Of a DNA stretch of 64,000 nucleotides, positions 44,613 through 53,859 are shown in pieces (the stretch's first letter is position 1; each line of letters opens with the position of its first letter). The stretch comes from Mucilaginibacter sp. UR6-11. GTDB lineage: Bacteria > Bacteroidota > Bacteroidia > Sphingobacteriales > Sphingobacteriaceae. Where the stretch lies: the NCBI RefSeq assembly GCF_020880695.1, contig NZ_JAJIWO010000010.1, forward strand, positions 62,001 to 126,000, given 5' to 3'. The notes under the pieces were generated by a model. That model did not search any database. It was not told the origin of the DNA and saw only the letters and a list, made by a program, of their open reading frames with translations. Position numbers and translations under genes: made by a program.

Positions 44613-47600
44613 ATGGATCAGAACGACAGCACAGAACAGGGTCTTTACAGGCCGGAATTTGAACACGACTCTTGCGGAACAGGATTTATAACCAATATTA
44701 ATGGTCATAAATCTAACCAGATAATTGATGACGCGTTGACCATGTTAGAGAACATGGAACACCGCGGCGCCTGCGGATGCGATCCCGACTCGGGTGACGG
44801 CGCGGGTATACTGTTACAATTGCCCCATGAGTTTTTTATGGAAGAATGCTCTAACCTGGAGATCAGCCTGCCTGAGCCGGGAGAGTATGGCGTAGGTATG
44901 ATCTTTTTACCTAAAGATTCTCCGCTTAAAAAAGCCTGCCGCACGGCAATTGATAATGCTATTGAAAAATTAGGGCTACATAAATTAGGCTATCGTAAAT
45001 TAACCGTTAACTCATCTGTAATAGGCGAAACTGCCCGCAGTGCCGAGCCGGATATTGAGCAGCTGTTTATTTCAAGGCCGCACCATATCACCACTGATGA
45101 GGATTTTGAACGTAAGCTGTACGTTTTAAGAAGATACATCAACAAAACCGTTACAGAAACCATACCGGGCGCAAGGGGCGATTTTTATTTCCCTTCATTG
45201 TCTTGTAAAACCATTATTTATAAAGGACAGTTAACTACCTACCAGCTGCGCCAGTACTATGCAGATCTGACAGACCCGCGTATGGCGTCAGGTTTGGCCG
45301 TGGTTCACTCACGTTTTTCAACCAATACATTCCCGTCCTGGAAACTGGCCCAGCCGTTCAGGATGATAGCGCATAATGGCGAGATCAATACTTTAACCGG
45401 TAACTTAAACTGGTTCTATTCGGGCCTGAAATCATACGCGTCTGCTTATTTTACCAATGAGGAGATGGAGATGTTGTTACCGGTGGTGGATAATAATCAG
45501 TCAGACTCGGCTTGTTTGGATAACATCATCGAGATCCTGCAACATACCGGCCGCTCATTACCACATGTAATGATGATGCTGATCCCGGAAGCCTGGGATG
45601 GTAACGAACAGATGGACCCGGTAAAAAAAGCGTTTTACGAGTTCCATGCTACATTAATGGAACCATGGGACGGACCGGCCGCTATCAGCTTTACTGATGG
45701 TAAATTGGTAGGAGCAGTGCTGGACAGAAACGGATTAAGGCCATTACGTTACACCATTACCAGCGACGGACGTGTTATTGCAGCCTCTGAAACCGGTGTA
45801 TTGAAGATCGATGAAAAAAACGTTTTACGCAAGGGCCGCCTGCAGCCGGGTAAAATGTTATTGATTGATACCGAGCAGGGGGTTATCATTACCGACGAAG
45901 AAATTAAACAACAAATAGCCTCGCGCCAGCCATACGGCCGCTGGTTAGAGAATTATAAGATAAAATTAGAGGATTTAACCGAGCCGCGTTTAGCATTTGC
46001 AAACCTGAGCGCCGATTCTGTCTTCCGTTATCAGCAGGTATTTGGTTATAGCCGTGAGGATATTGACACCATTATTAAACCAATGGCCCTTGATGGTAAA
46101 GAGCCGATAGGATCAATGGGTACTGATGTGCCTCTGGCTATCCTGTCAGACAAGCCGCAGCATTTATCAAGCTACTTTAAGCAGTTTTTTGCGCAGGTAA
46201 CCAACCCGCCGATAGATCCGATCCGCGAGCGTTTGGTCATGAGCCTGGCCACCTTTATAGGTAACAACGGTAATTTGCTGGATGAAGATAAAATGCATTG
46301 CCATTGTGTAACGCTTAAACACCCGATATTAAAAAATCACCAGTTGGAGAAACTGCGGAGCATTGATACCGGCATGTTCCATGCTAAAACATTACAAACC
46401 TATTTTAATGCTGACGGGCTTCCTGGTTCGTTACAAAAAGGTATTGAAAGGGTTTGCCGCTACGCGGAGGACGCTGTTGCCGACGGCTTTGAAGTATTGA
46501 TCCTGTCAGACCGTGCAGTGGACTCTGAGCACGCCCCCATACCTTCATTATTGGCGGTATCTGCGGTGCACCACCACCTGATCAAAAAAGGTTTGCGTGG
46601 CGCGGTAGGTATCGTTGTTGAAACCGGCGACGTTTGGGAAGTACATCACTTTGCCTGTTTACTGGCATTTGGTGCTACCGCAATTAACCCGTACCTGGCG
46701 CAGGCGACTATTGAGAATTTAAAAGAAAGCGGCGCTTTGGATACCAGCCTGGATACCAAATATCTGTTGAAGAACTATGTCAAATCTGTTAATGACGGCT
46801 TGTTGAAGATCTTCTCTAAAATGGGAATCTCGACCCTGCAGTCATACCACGGATCGCAGGTGTTTGAAATTTTAGGTTTAAATAAAGACGTTGTCAACAA
46901 ATATTTCTGCGGTGCGGTTACCCGGATAGGTGGTTTAGGTCTGGACGAGATCGCACGCGAATCGCTGTGTAAACACCGCATAGGCTTTGGCGCTAAAAAC
47001 GAGAGCCGTTTATTGCCCGAAGGTGGTATTTACCAGTGGAAACGCCGTGGCGAAGAGCACTTGTTTAACCCAACTACCGTGCACTTATTACAACATGCTA
47101 CACGTAGTAATAACTACGATGTTTATAAAAACTACGCTAAAGCTATCAACGAGCAAAGCGAGAAACATTTTACCATCCGTGGATTGCTTGATTTTGCGCA
47201 TCATCGCGAAGCCATATCCATAGATGAGGTTGAACCGGCCGAAAGCATCATGAAACGTTTTGCTACCGGTGCCATGTCATTTGGCTCTATCTCTCACGAG
47301 GCGCATAGCACCATGGCTATCGCCATGAACCGCATAGGCGGCAAAAGCAATACCGGCGAAGGTGGCGAGGACGAGATGCGCTACGAAGTTTTGCCTAACG
47401 GCGACTCAATGCGCTCGGCTATCAAGCAGGTGGCATCAGGCCGTTTTGGGGTTACCTCAAACTACCTGACCAATGCGGATGAGCTGCAAATTAAAATGGC
47501 GCAGGGTGCAAAACCTGGCGAAGGCGGCCAGTTACCGGGCCATAAGGTTGACGACTGGATCGCGAAAACCCGTCACTCAACTCCGGGTGTTGGCTTAATA

Positions 47601-49136
47601 TCGCCACCGCCACACCATGATATTTATTCGATCGAAGATTTAGCGCAGCTGATATTTGACCTGAAAAATGCTAACCGCGCCGCACGTATCAACGTTAAGC
47701 TGGTATCAAAAGCGGGTGTAGGTACTATTGCAGCAGGTGTTGCCAAAGCACATGCTGATGTTATCCTGATCGCCGGCTACGATGGTGGTACAGGTGCATC
47801 GCCAATAAGCTCGGTAAAACACGCCGGCCTGCCTTGGGAACTGGGTTTAGCCGAAGCACACCAAACCCTGGTACGCAACAAACTGCGCAGCCGGGTGGTA
47901 TTGCAAACAGATGGTCAGTTAAAAACCGGTCGTGATTTGGCCATTGCCGCCCTGATGGGTGCAGAGGAGTGGGGCGTTGCAACTGCCGCTCTTGTTGCCG
48001 GTGGCTGTATCATGATGCGTAAGTGTCACTTAAATACCTGCCCGGTAGGTGTTGCTACGCAGGACGAAGAATTAAGAAAATTATTCTCAGGTAAGCCTGA
48101 GCATATCGTTAACCTGTTCCGCTTTATGACTGAAGAGCTGCGCGAGATCATGGCCGAGTTAGGCTTCCGTACCATCAATGAAATGGTTGGCCGCGTTCAG
48201 TTCCTGAAAGTTAAAGATGGCCTGAAGAGCTGGAAAGCTAAAAAGGTCGATCTTTCAAGCATTCTGCACCCGGTTACCAATCCAAAAGATGTTACGTTGT
48301 ATAACAGCGAGCAGCAGGATCATGGTATGGCCGAGATCATCGACTGGAAATTGTGGGAAGATGCTAAACCTGCTTTGGCGGACAAGACACCTGTTTTTGG
48401 AACGTATGATGTTAAAAATACTGACCGTACCATAGGCGCTTTATTATCAAACGAAATATCAAAAATATACGGCTCAGCCGGATTACCGGATAATACCATC
48501 AACTATAAATTCAAAGGATCTGCCGGGCAAAGTTTTGGTGCTTTTGCAACCAAAGGGGTATCCTTTGAGTTGGAAGGCGAGGCCAATGATTATGTTGGTA
48601 AAGGTTTATCAGGAGCTCAGTTGGCTGTTTATTCATCGCCGGAGGCAAGCTATCCGGCCGAAGAAAATATCATCATCGGCAATGTTGCCCTTTATGGCGC
48701 AACTGCCGGAGAGGCCTTTATAGGCGGTATGGCGGGCGAACGCTTCGCGGTACGTAACTCGGGCGCAACCACGGTGGTTGAAGGTATTGGCGATCACGGT
48801 TGCGAGTACATGACCGGTGGACGTGCTTTGATCCTTGGCAAAACGGGCCGCAACTTTGCGGCAGGTATGAGTGGCGGTATTGCCTGGGTTTATAATCCGG
48901 ACGGTAGCTTTGCCGAAAACTGCAATACAGAGATGGTTGACCTGGATCCGCTGTCTGTTAAGGATGAGGAGCAAATACTGGCCCTGTTACGCAAGCACGT
49001 TAGCCTAACCGGCAGCAAACTGGCGCAGAGCATCATCAAAAACTGGGACAAAGCGTCGACAGATTTTGTGAAGGTTTATCCAAAAGAGTACAAAAAAGTA
49101 ATTGAGAAACTAGAATATCAAACTATCAGCAAATAA
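44613..49136 (+). CDS. gltB: Glutamate synthase large subunit GltB
   Basis: Large NADPH/ferredoxin-type glutamate synthase subunit, 1507 residues, forming glutamate from glutamine and 2-oxoglutarate. I set the start at ATG 44613, giving a 20-residue propeptide before the N-terminal nucleophile Cys in HDSCGTGFITNINGHKS; the frame extends to 44577 without cause. Other parts: class II amidotransferase domain (HRGACGCDPDSGDG), FMN-binding TIM barrel (GEGGQLPGHKV, DGGTGASP) and the 3Fe-4S cysteines in CIMMRKCHLNTCPVGVAT. The GXGXG helix domain is at the C-terminus. gltD follows six bases later. Confidence 0.98.
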   Translation: MDQNDSTEQGLYRPEFEHDSCGTGFITNINGHKSNQIIDDALTMLENMEHRGACGCDPDSGDGAGILLQLPHEFFMEECSNLEISLPEPGEYGVGMIFLPKDSPLKKACRTAIDNAIEKLGLHKLGYRKLTVNSSVIGETARSAEPDIEQLFISRPHHITTDEDFERKLYVLRRYINKTVTETIPGARGDFYFPSLSCKTIIYKGQLTTYQLRQYYADLTDPRMASGLAVVHSRFSTNTFPSWKLAQPFRMIAHNGEINTLTGNLNWFYSGLKSYASAYFTNEEMEMLLPVVDNNQSDSACLDNIIEILQHTGRSLPHVMMMLIPEAWDGNEQMDPVKKAFYEFHATLMEPWDGPAAISFTDGKLVGAVLDRNGLRPLRYTITSDGRVIAASETGVLKIDEKNVLRKGRLQPGKMLLIDTEQGVIITDEEIKQQIASRQPYGRWLENYKIKLEDLTEPRLAFANLSADSVFRYQQVFGYSREDIDTIIKPMALDGKEPIGSMGTDVPLAILSDKPQHLSSYFKQFFAQVTNPPIDPIRERLVMSLATFIGNNGNLLDEDKMHCHCVTLKHPILKNHQLEKLRSIDTGMFHAKTLQTYFNADGLPGSLQKGIERVCRYAEDAVADGFEVLILSDRAVDSEHAPIPSLLAVSAVHHHLIKKGLRGAVGIVVETGDVWEVHHFACLLAFGATAINPYLAQATIENLKESGALDTSLDTKYLLKNYVKSVNDGLLKIFSKMGISTLQSYHGSQVFEILGLNKDVVNKYFCGAVTRIGGLGLDEIARESLCKHRIGFGAKNESRLLPEGGIYQWKRRGEEHLFNPTTVHLLQHATRSNNYDVYKNYAKAINEQSEKHFTIRGLLDFAHHREAISIDEVEPAESIMKRFATGAMSFGSISHEAHSTMAIAMNRIGGKSNTGEGGEDEMRYEVLPNGDSMRSAIKQVASGRFGVTSNYLTNADELQIKMAQGAKPGEGGQLPGHKVDDWIAKTRHSTPGVGLISPPPHHDIYSIEDLAQLIFDLKNANRAARINVKLVSKAGVGTIAAGVAKAHADVILIAGYDGGTGASPISSVKHAGLPWELGLAEAHQTLVRNKLRSRVVLQTDGQLKTGRDLAIAALMGAEEWGVATAALVAGGCIMMRKCHLNTCPVGVATQDEELRKLFSGKPEHIVNLFRFMTEELREIMAELGFRTINEMVGRVQFLKVKDGLKSWKAKKVDLSSILHPVTNPKDVTLYNSEQQDHGMAEIIDWKLWEDAKPALADKTPVFGTYDVKNTDRTIGALLSNEISKIYGSAGLPDNTINYKFKGSAGQSFGAFATKGVSFELEGEANDYVGKGLSGAQLAVYSSPEASYPAEENIIIGNVALYGATAGEAFIGGMAGERFAVRNSGATTVVEGIGDHGCEYMTGGRALILGKTGRNFAAGMSGGIAWVYNPDGSFAENCNTEMVDLDPLSVKDEEQILALLRKHVSLTGSKLAQSIIKNWDKASTDFVKVYPKEYKKVIEKLEYQTISK

Positions 49137-49141
49137 TTTAG

Positions 49142-50623
49142 ATGGGAAAAGTAACAGGATTTCAGGAGTATGACAGGAAGATGCCTGAAAAATTATCGCC
49201 TGCAGAACGTGTAAAAAACTACAATGAATTTGAAAGTTTATATTCAGACGAAGAATTAAATAAACAATCAGCCCGCTGTATGGATTGCGGCATCCCTTTC
49301 TGTCATTCAGGCTGCCCGCTGGGTAACATCATCCCTGAGTTTAATGACGCGGTGTATCACCATAAATGGGAAGAAGCTTACCTGATATTGGCATCGACCA
49401 ATAATTTTCCCGAGTTTACCGGCCGCATCTGCCCGGCTCCTTGCGAATCGGCCTGCGTATTGGGCATTCACAGGCCACCGGTAGCTATTGAAGAGATTGA
49501 GAAACATATTATCGAAATTGCTTATCAGAAAAACCTGGTTAAACCGGTCGCTCCATTAATTAAAACAGGTAAAACAGTTGCGGTAGTTGGTTCGGGCCCT
49601 GCGGGGTTAGCGGCCGCTGCGCAGTTAAGCAAAGCCGGCCATGAAGTAACGGTATATGAGCGTGATGATAAAATTGGTGGCTTGCTGCGTTACGGCATCC
49701 CCGATTTTAAGATGGAAAAATGGGTGATAGACCGCCGTTTGGAAGTAATGGAAAAAGACGGCGTTGTATTTAAAACCAATACCGAAATAGGTAAAGACAT
49801 TGCTGCTGATGAGCTGACGCGTAATTTTGACGCGGTAGTTTTAACCGGTGGCTCTACCATTCCGCGCGACCTGCCTATTCCTGGTCGTGAGTTGAAGGGC
49901 ATCTATTTCGCGATGGACTTTTTGAAACAACAAAATAAACGTGTTGGCAACTCGCCAATTACAGCCGAAGATATTTTAGCTACCGGGAAAGACGTAGTTG
50001 TAATAGGTGGTGGTGATACCGGCTCTGACTGCGTTGGTACCTCAAACCGCCAAAAAGCAAACTCTGTCAAGCAGTTTGAGGTGATGTTCCAGCCGCCAGA
50101 GAAACGTACACCGCACATGCCGTGGCCAACTTACCCGATGGTGCTGAAGACTACCACCTCGCACGAGGAAGGCGTTGAGCGTCATTGGGGTATTAATACC
50201 AAAGAGTTTTTAGGAGATGAGAATGGTAACCTGCGTGCTTTACGCATAGCTGATGTTAGCTGGGAGACTGATTTCCTTGGCCGGCCGGTTAAATTTAGTG
50301 AAGTGGAAGGCTCAGAGCGTGAGATCCCTTGTCAGCGGGTATTCCTGGCGATGGGATTCTTAAATCCGCAATACACAGGCATGTTAGAAAGCCTTGGCGT
50401 TGAGTTGGATGCACGTAAAAATGTAAACGCTAAAGAGGGAATTTACCGCACCAACGTAAGCAAAGTATTTGCAGCCGGCGACATGCGCCGCGGACAATCA
50501 CTGGTTGTTTGGGCCATATCAGAAGGCCGCGAATGTGCCCGCAAGGTTGATGAGTTTTTAATGGGTCATTCTGTACTGGAAAGCAAAGATTCAGTAAATC
50601 AATTTGACCAGGTTTTTAATTAA
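49142..50623 (+). CDS. gltD: Glutamate synthase small subunit GltD
   Basis: NADPH-oxidising small subunit, 493 residues, feeding electrons to GltB. The N-terminal cluster cysteines are in CMDCGIPFCHSGCPLGN and CPAPCESACVLG. The FAD-binding motif is VAVVGSGPAGLAAAAQL, the NADPH motif VVVIGGGDTGSDCVGT, and a C-terminal FAD segment is VFAAGDMRRGQSLVVWAI. It is in an operon with gltB. A bidirectional terminator follows. Confidence 0.98.
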   Translation: MGKVTGFQEYDRKMPEKLSPAERVKNYNEFESLYSDEELNKQSARCMDCGIPFCHSGCPLGNIIPEFNDAVYHHKWEEAYLILASTNNFPEFTGRICPAPCESACVLGIHRPPVAIEEIEKHIIEIAYQKNLVKPVAPLIKTGKTVAVVGSGPAGLAAAAQLSKAGHEVTVYERDDKIGGLLRYGIPDFKMEKWVIDRRLEVMEKDGVVFKTNTEIGKDIAADELTRNFDAVVLTGGSTIPRDLPIPGRELKGIYFAMDFLKQQNKRVGNSPITAEDILATGKDVVVIGGGDTGSDCVGTSNRQKANSVKQFEVMFQPPEKRTPHMPWPTYPMVLKTTTSHEEGVERHWGINTKEFLGDENGNLRALRIADVSWETDFLGRPVKFSEVEGSEREIPCQRVFLAMGFLNPQYTGMLESLGVELDARKNVNAKEGIYRTNVSKVFAAGDMRRGQSLVVWAISEGRECARKVDEFLMGHSVLESKDSVNQFDQVFN

Positions 50624-50650
50624 GCAGCTTACTTAGCTCCGAACTAAATA

Positions 50651-50686
50651 ACAAAGCTCTCTTTCAATTATGAAAGAGGGCTTTGT
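50651..50686. terminator. Bidirectional terminator after gltD
   Basis: ACAAAGCTCTCTTTCA (50651-50666) pairs with TGAAAGAGGGCTTTGT (50671-50686), one mismatch and a four-base loop. Located between convergent gltD and the M56 gene. Confidence 0.85.
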
Positions 50687-50699
50687 CGTGCTTCATATT

Positions 50700-52124
50700 T
50701 TATCTACCGACATTTTTATACGCGATATATTTACGGTCTACAGCAACTATGTCAACCCTTGTTCTGGGTTTTTCTTTTTCATTGATTGCTTTTAATTCAT
50801 TGTATTTGGCTAATGTATAAAGATCAACCTGGTAGGCATACTTACGCCCCTTTTTTGCCGGGCCATTTAGCTTGCTATTGTAGTAAAGCACAAAGTCCTC
50901 TGCTTTGTACTTATTGATCTCTTTATTGTTAACATGTTTCTCATCAATCCAAATGCCGTAATTATCGGCATCTTTCCAGGAGTTTAATTGGCTGGCAGTC
51001 GGGTATTTTTTAGCAACTACGCGGGCTTTTGTATAAAGCATCGATTTAAATGAGTTTTGTAACTCTGGCGAAACTTCATTTAACGTTTTGGTGTATTTTG
51101 TGCCGTCCTGGCGGGTAAAATGTATAAATACACTATCGCGCGATACCTGCCCGGGTTCAGTAGCCGTCGTGGTTTTCAATTTTTCCAGATTTGTTTTATT
51201 CGATTTTCCAGCTTGCTCATCAGGCTGTAATTTTTGTGCTTCTGCCTGTAAGCAAAATATAAGTACTAAAGCTGTCATAACCGGCAACAAGGCAGTACCT
51301 TTTAATGTTGCTGTTAATTTGGAGGTGGTTTTTGTCATCATGATTAAACGTTTTTTGGTTATAGAATGATTGAAGTTACTGGTTAGGCTAAGCGACTGAT
51401 ATATACCAGCTTTCGACAATAGCAGGTATTGATAATCTTTTAAATTAAATGATGCAGACATGGCGCCTTCATCAGCTAAAAACTCGTGGTTAAGTTGTAT
51501 CGCTTTTTTATAGATAATAAACAGTGGGTTGAACCAGAAAATGATTTTTAGCAACTCAATAAATACAATATCCAGCGTATGTCGCTGTTTAACGTGGGTT
51601 ATCTCGTGTAATAAAAGTTGTTGATCAATTAAACCGCCGGTGTATTCGGTTGTGTTTAAAAAGATAAAGTTGAAAAAACTGTACGGAATGATTTTTTTGC
51701 TTAGTAAGACCAATGTGCCATCTTTGGTACTTATGTTCTCATTTTTCTTGATATTGTTATAAAGAGCCCAAAGATTCACGCCAAAACGTACCAGCAAAAT
51801 GGTTACAATAATGTAGTAAGCCATTAAGAGGTAATCAGTTAAAATAAATTGCTTTACAATGGCTGCTTTTTCCAGGGTGGCAGATTCAATAGAGGGCGCT
51901 TCTTGAAGCTTAAGCTCGTTGATAACATAAACGGAAGGGATAATAGCGGGTACTCTTGCAGCAGGCAGTTTGATGGTTGTTGCCGGGATTATCAAACTAA
52001 ACACAACGCTCGCTAACAGAAATATCCTGTTAAAACGGTGCATCTTTTCTTTTTCTAAAAACAGATGATAAACTACCAGCAGTATTATCATACAAATAGC
52101 GGATTTGACGAGATATGATATCAT
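50700..52124 (-). CDS. BlaR1-like M56 family membrane metallopeptidase
   Basis: A 474-residue sensor protease paired with a BlaI-type repressor. Three or four N-terminal helices surround a cytoplasmic zinc protease site HEITHVKQRH (about residues 168-177) with a third ligand in NHEFLADEGA. After a further helix (ALVLIFCLQAEA) comes a C-terminal domain of about 170 residues, probably periplasmic and sensing, with no penicillin-binding signature. So the inducing signal is likely not a beta-lactam. It overlaps the repressor gene by four bases. Confidence 0.9.
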   Translation of the reverse strand: MISYLVKSAICMIILLVVYHLFLEKEKMHRFNRIFLLASVVFSLIIPATTIKLPAARVPAIIPSVYVINELKLQEAPSIESATLEKAAIVKQFILTDYLLMAYYIIVTILLVRFGVNLWALYNNIKKNENISTKDGTLVLLSKKIIPYSFFNFIFLNTTEYTGGLIDQQLLLHEITHVKQRHTLDIVFIELLKIIFWFNPLFIIYKKAIQLNHEFLADEGAMSASFNLKDYQYLLLSKAGIYQSLSLTSNFNHSITKKRLIMMTKTTSKLTATLKGTALLPVMTALVLIFCLQAEAQKLQPDEQAGKSNKTNLEKLKTTTATEPGQVSRDSVFIHFTRQDGTKYTKTLNEVSPELQNSFKSMLYTKARVVAKKYPTASQLNSWKDADNYGIWIDEKHVNNKEINKYKAEDFVLYYNSKLNGPAKKGRKYAYQVDLYTLAKYNELKAINEKEKPRTRVDIVAVDRKYIAYKNVGR

Positions 52125-52492
52125 TTTTTCTTTTTTTGAATTTCCTGATCAATGATTTTCTTAAGATCTTCCAGCTCAGATTCAGAGAGATTGGTTTCGC
52201 GCGTAAAAAATGAAGCAAACTGCGAGGCCGAATTATTAAAAAAGTTCTTAATCAAGCCGTTTACATGGGTAGAAAAGTATTCGGCTTTAGCCTTAAGCGG
52301 ATGATATTGTCTTGAATTTCCATAAGTAGTATAACTAACAAAACCTTTATCTGTCATACGCTTAAGTAAGGTCGCAACTGTGGTAGTGGCAGGTTTAGGA
52401 TCAGGGTAACAGTCAAGAATATCTTTCATAAAGCCTTTTTCTATGGACCATAAATACTCCATCAACTCTTCTTCTTTCTTGGATAACTTCAT
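52121..52492 (-). CDS. BlaI/MecI/CopY family repressor
   Basis: A 123-residue winged-helix repressor (LSKKEEELMEYLW near the start, DPKPATTTVATLLKRMTDKG recognition region) that is cleaved or released when its M56 partner is activated. The cleavage-type region FFNNSASQFASFF is in the dimerising C-terminal half. A perfect dyad overlapping its own promoter is present 20-40 bases upstream, indicating autoregulation. Length matches the family. Confidence 0.95.
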   Translation of the reverse strand: MKLSKKEEELMEYLWSIEKGFMKDILDCYPDPKPATTTVATLLKRMTDKGFVSYTTYGNSRQYHPLKAKAEYFSTHVNGLIKNFFNNSASQFASFFTRETNLSESELEDLKKIIDQEIQKKKK

Positions 52493-52511
52493 TTGCTCTA
52501 CAATTATATAT

Positions 52512-52550
52512 TATATTCTACAAATGTAGAGTATAATATCAATAAAACAA
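52512..52550 (-). promoter_or_regulatory. blaI-M56 promoter with overlapping BlaI-type operator
   Basis: Minus-strand TTG (52548-52550), 19-base spacer and TACATTTG (52521-52528) give a full Bacteroidota promoter. The -7 sits inside dyad TATATTCTACA-AA-TGTAGAGTATA (52512-52535; ten of eleven arm bases pair), containing the TACA/TGTA core of BlaI/MecI operators. Confidence 0.75.
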
Positions 52551-52583
52551 GAGATGACTGAATTATTTTGAAAAAATTTGATA

Positions 52584-53243
52584 TTACTTCTCCGACGGAT
52601 TCTTTTTGCCGGTATTTAATTTCTCCACCATCTTAATCAGTCTATCGTGGCGCGTTTTGTCCTGTTTGGCAGTTAATATCCACAGCACATATTCTTTTTT
52701 GTTGGAGTAGGATAAGCTTTGATAAAAATCCATTGCCGCGGTTTCTTTTTCAAGGGTATCAGCGATGATGGCCGGTAATTTTACCTGTTTATTATCAACA
52801 TCAATATAGGCGCTGTAATCGTTTTGCTTAATGTTATCGTTCCGGCTTTCTGATATTTTTACATCAGTCTGTGGCCTAAACCGCAAAGCTGTCCAGGTGT
52901 CGTCAATAGCTGCTGATGCTACTATCCTTAATCCATATTTCTCTACTTCGGTCCAGCCGCCCATCATTTCCAGGTCGCTTTTAACGCCCGAGCTTTTTTT
53001 GGGATAAATGATCCAGAATATGGTCTGGGGCTGTAAAACAGGCGTCACAATTTTTAGCGATGAGGCCAGTTCGGCCAGTTTTTTTACAAATAACTGTACG
53101 CCGTCAAATTGGCCCTCGGCCCGGTAGGTAATCAGCACGCCATCGGGCAGCGGTTCAAGCATACTGAAATAATTAGCGGGCGCATTGAAGAGTAACCAGT
53201 GCGCCCCCGGTTTGATCAATAATTTTTTTGCCAGCGGGCTCAT
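52584..53243 (-). CDS. YdeI/OmpD-associated-like protein
   Basis: A 219-residue cytosolic protein. The C-terminal 60 residues match the YdeI/OmpD-associated (OmdA) helical domain: AAMDFYQSLSYSNKKEYVLW, then ILTAKQDKTRHDRL and KMVEKLNTGKK. The N-terminal 130 residues resemble a DUF3052-like fold (LLIKPGAHWLLFNAP, LITYRAEGQFDGVQLFV). Members are linked to stress or bacteriocin resistance in some bacteria, but the function here is unknown. Start ATG at 53243 is the only good choice. Confidence 0.75.
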   Translation of the reverse strand: MSPLAKKLLIKPGAHWLLFNAPANYFSMLEPLPDGVLITYRAEGQFDGVQLFVKKLAELASSLKIVTPVLQPQTIFWIIYPKKSSGVKSDLEMMGGWTEVEKYGLRIVASAAIDDTWTALRFRPQTDVKISESRNDNIKQNDYSAYIDVDNKQVKLPAIIADTLEKETAAMDFYQSLSYSNKKEYVLWILTAKQDKTRHDRLIKMVEKLNTGKKNPSEK

Positions 53244-53291
53244 GTTTATAATGAGCGTTACAAAGTTTGAAGAATTAGTAACGCTGTTGGT

Positions 53292-53822
53292 TTATCTAGC
53301 CAATTTAGCAAAGAAATCCCATAATACAATACCTGCCGACACTACAATATTGAATGAGTGCTTAGTGCCAAACTGTGGTATCTCAATACAGGTATCAATA
53401 ATCTGCATTACCTCATCGCTAACGCCGTTTACTTCATTACCGAAGATCAGGGCATATTTAGCATTTTTATCAGGCGTAAATTCATTGAGCATAATGCTGT
53501 TCTCGGCCTGTTCAATAGCGATGATACGATAGCCATCTGCCCGCAGTTGGTTAACAGCATCAACCGCATCTTTATGATAACTCCAGTTTACAGACAGTGT
53601 GGCACCCAGCGCAGTTTTTTCAATCTCGCGATGCGGGGGCTGTGCCGTAATCCCGCATAAACAGATCTGGTTAACCGCAAAGCCGTCAGACGTGCGGAAT
53701 ATCGAGCCAATATTATGCATACTGCGTACGCTGTCCAACACCACTGCTACCGGCAGTTTTTCCTGCACCTTAAATTCGGTTATGCTGGCGCGGTTAAGCT
53801 CGTCTAATTTTAGTTTACGCAA
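53292..53822 (-). CDS. TrmH/SpoU family RNA 2'-O-methyltransferase
   Basis: A 176-residue SPOUT-fold methyltransferase acting on tRNA or rRNA ribose. Conserved motifs: VVLDSVRSMHNIGSIFRTSD (motif 1), LIFGNEVNGVSDEV (motif 2) and CIEIPQFGTKHSFNIVVSAG (motif 3 with knot). The catalytic-domain-only length suggests a TrmL- or TrmH-like enzyme. Without an N-terminal substrate-binding domain the target nucleotide cannot be named. It is followed by the OmdA-like gene 48 bases downstream on the same strand. Confidence 0.93.
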   Translation of the reverse strand: MRKLKLDELNRASITEFKVQEKLPVAVVLDSVRSMHNIGSIFRTSDGFAVNQICLCGITAQPPHREIEKTALGATLSVNWSYHKDAVDAVNQLRADGYRIIAIEQAENSIMLNEFTPDKNAKYALIFGNEVNGVSDEVMQIIDTCIEIPQFGTKHSFNIVVSAGIVLWDFFAKLAR

Positions 53823-53859
53823 TTTTTAGAGATTGGTGATCAAAGAACAGGGATTAGTT

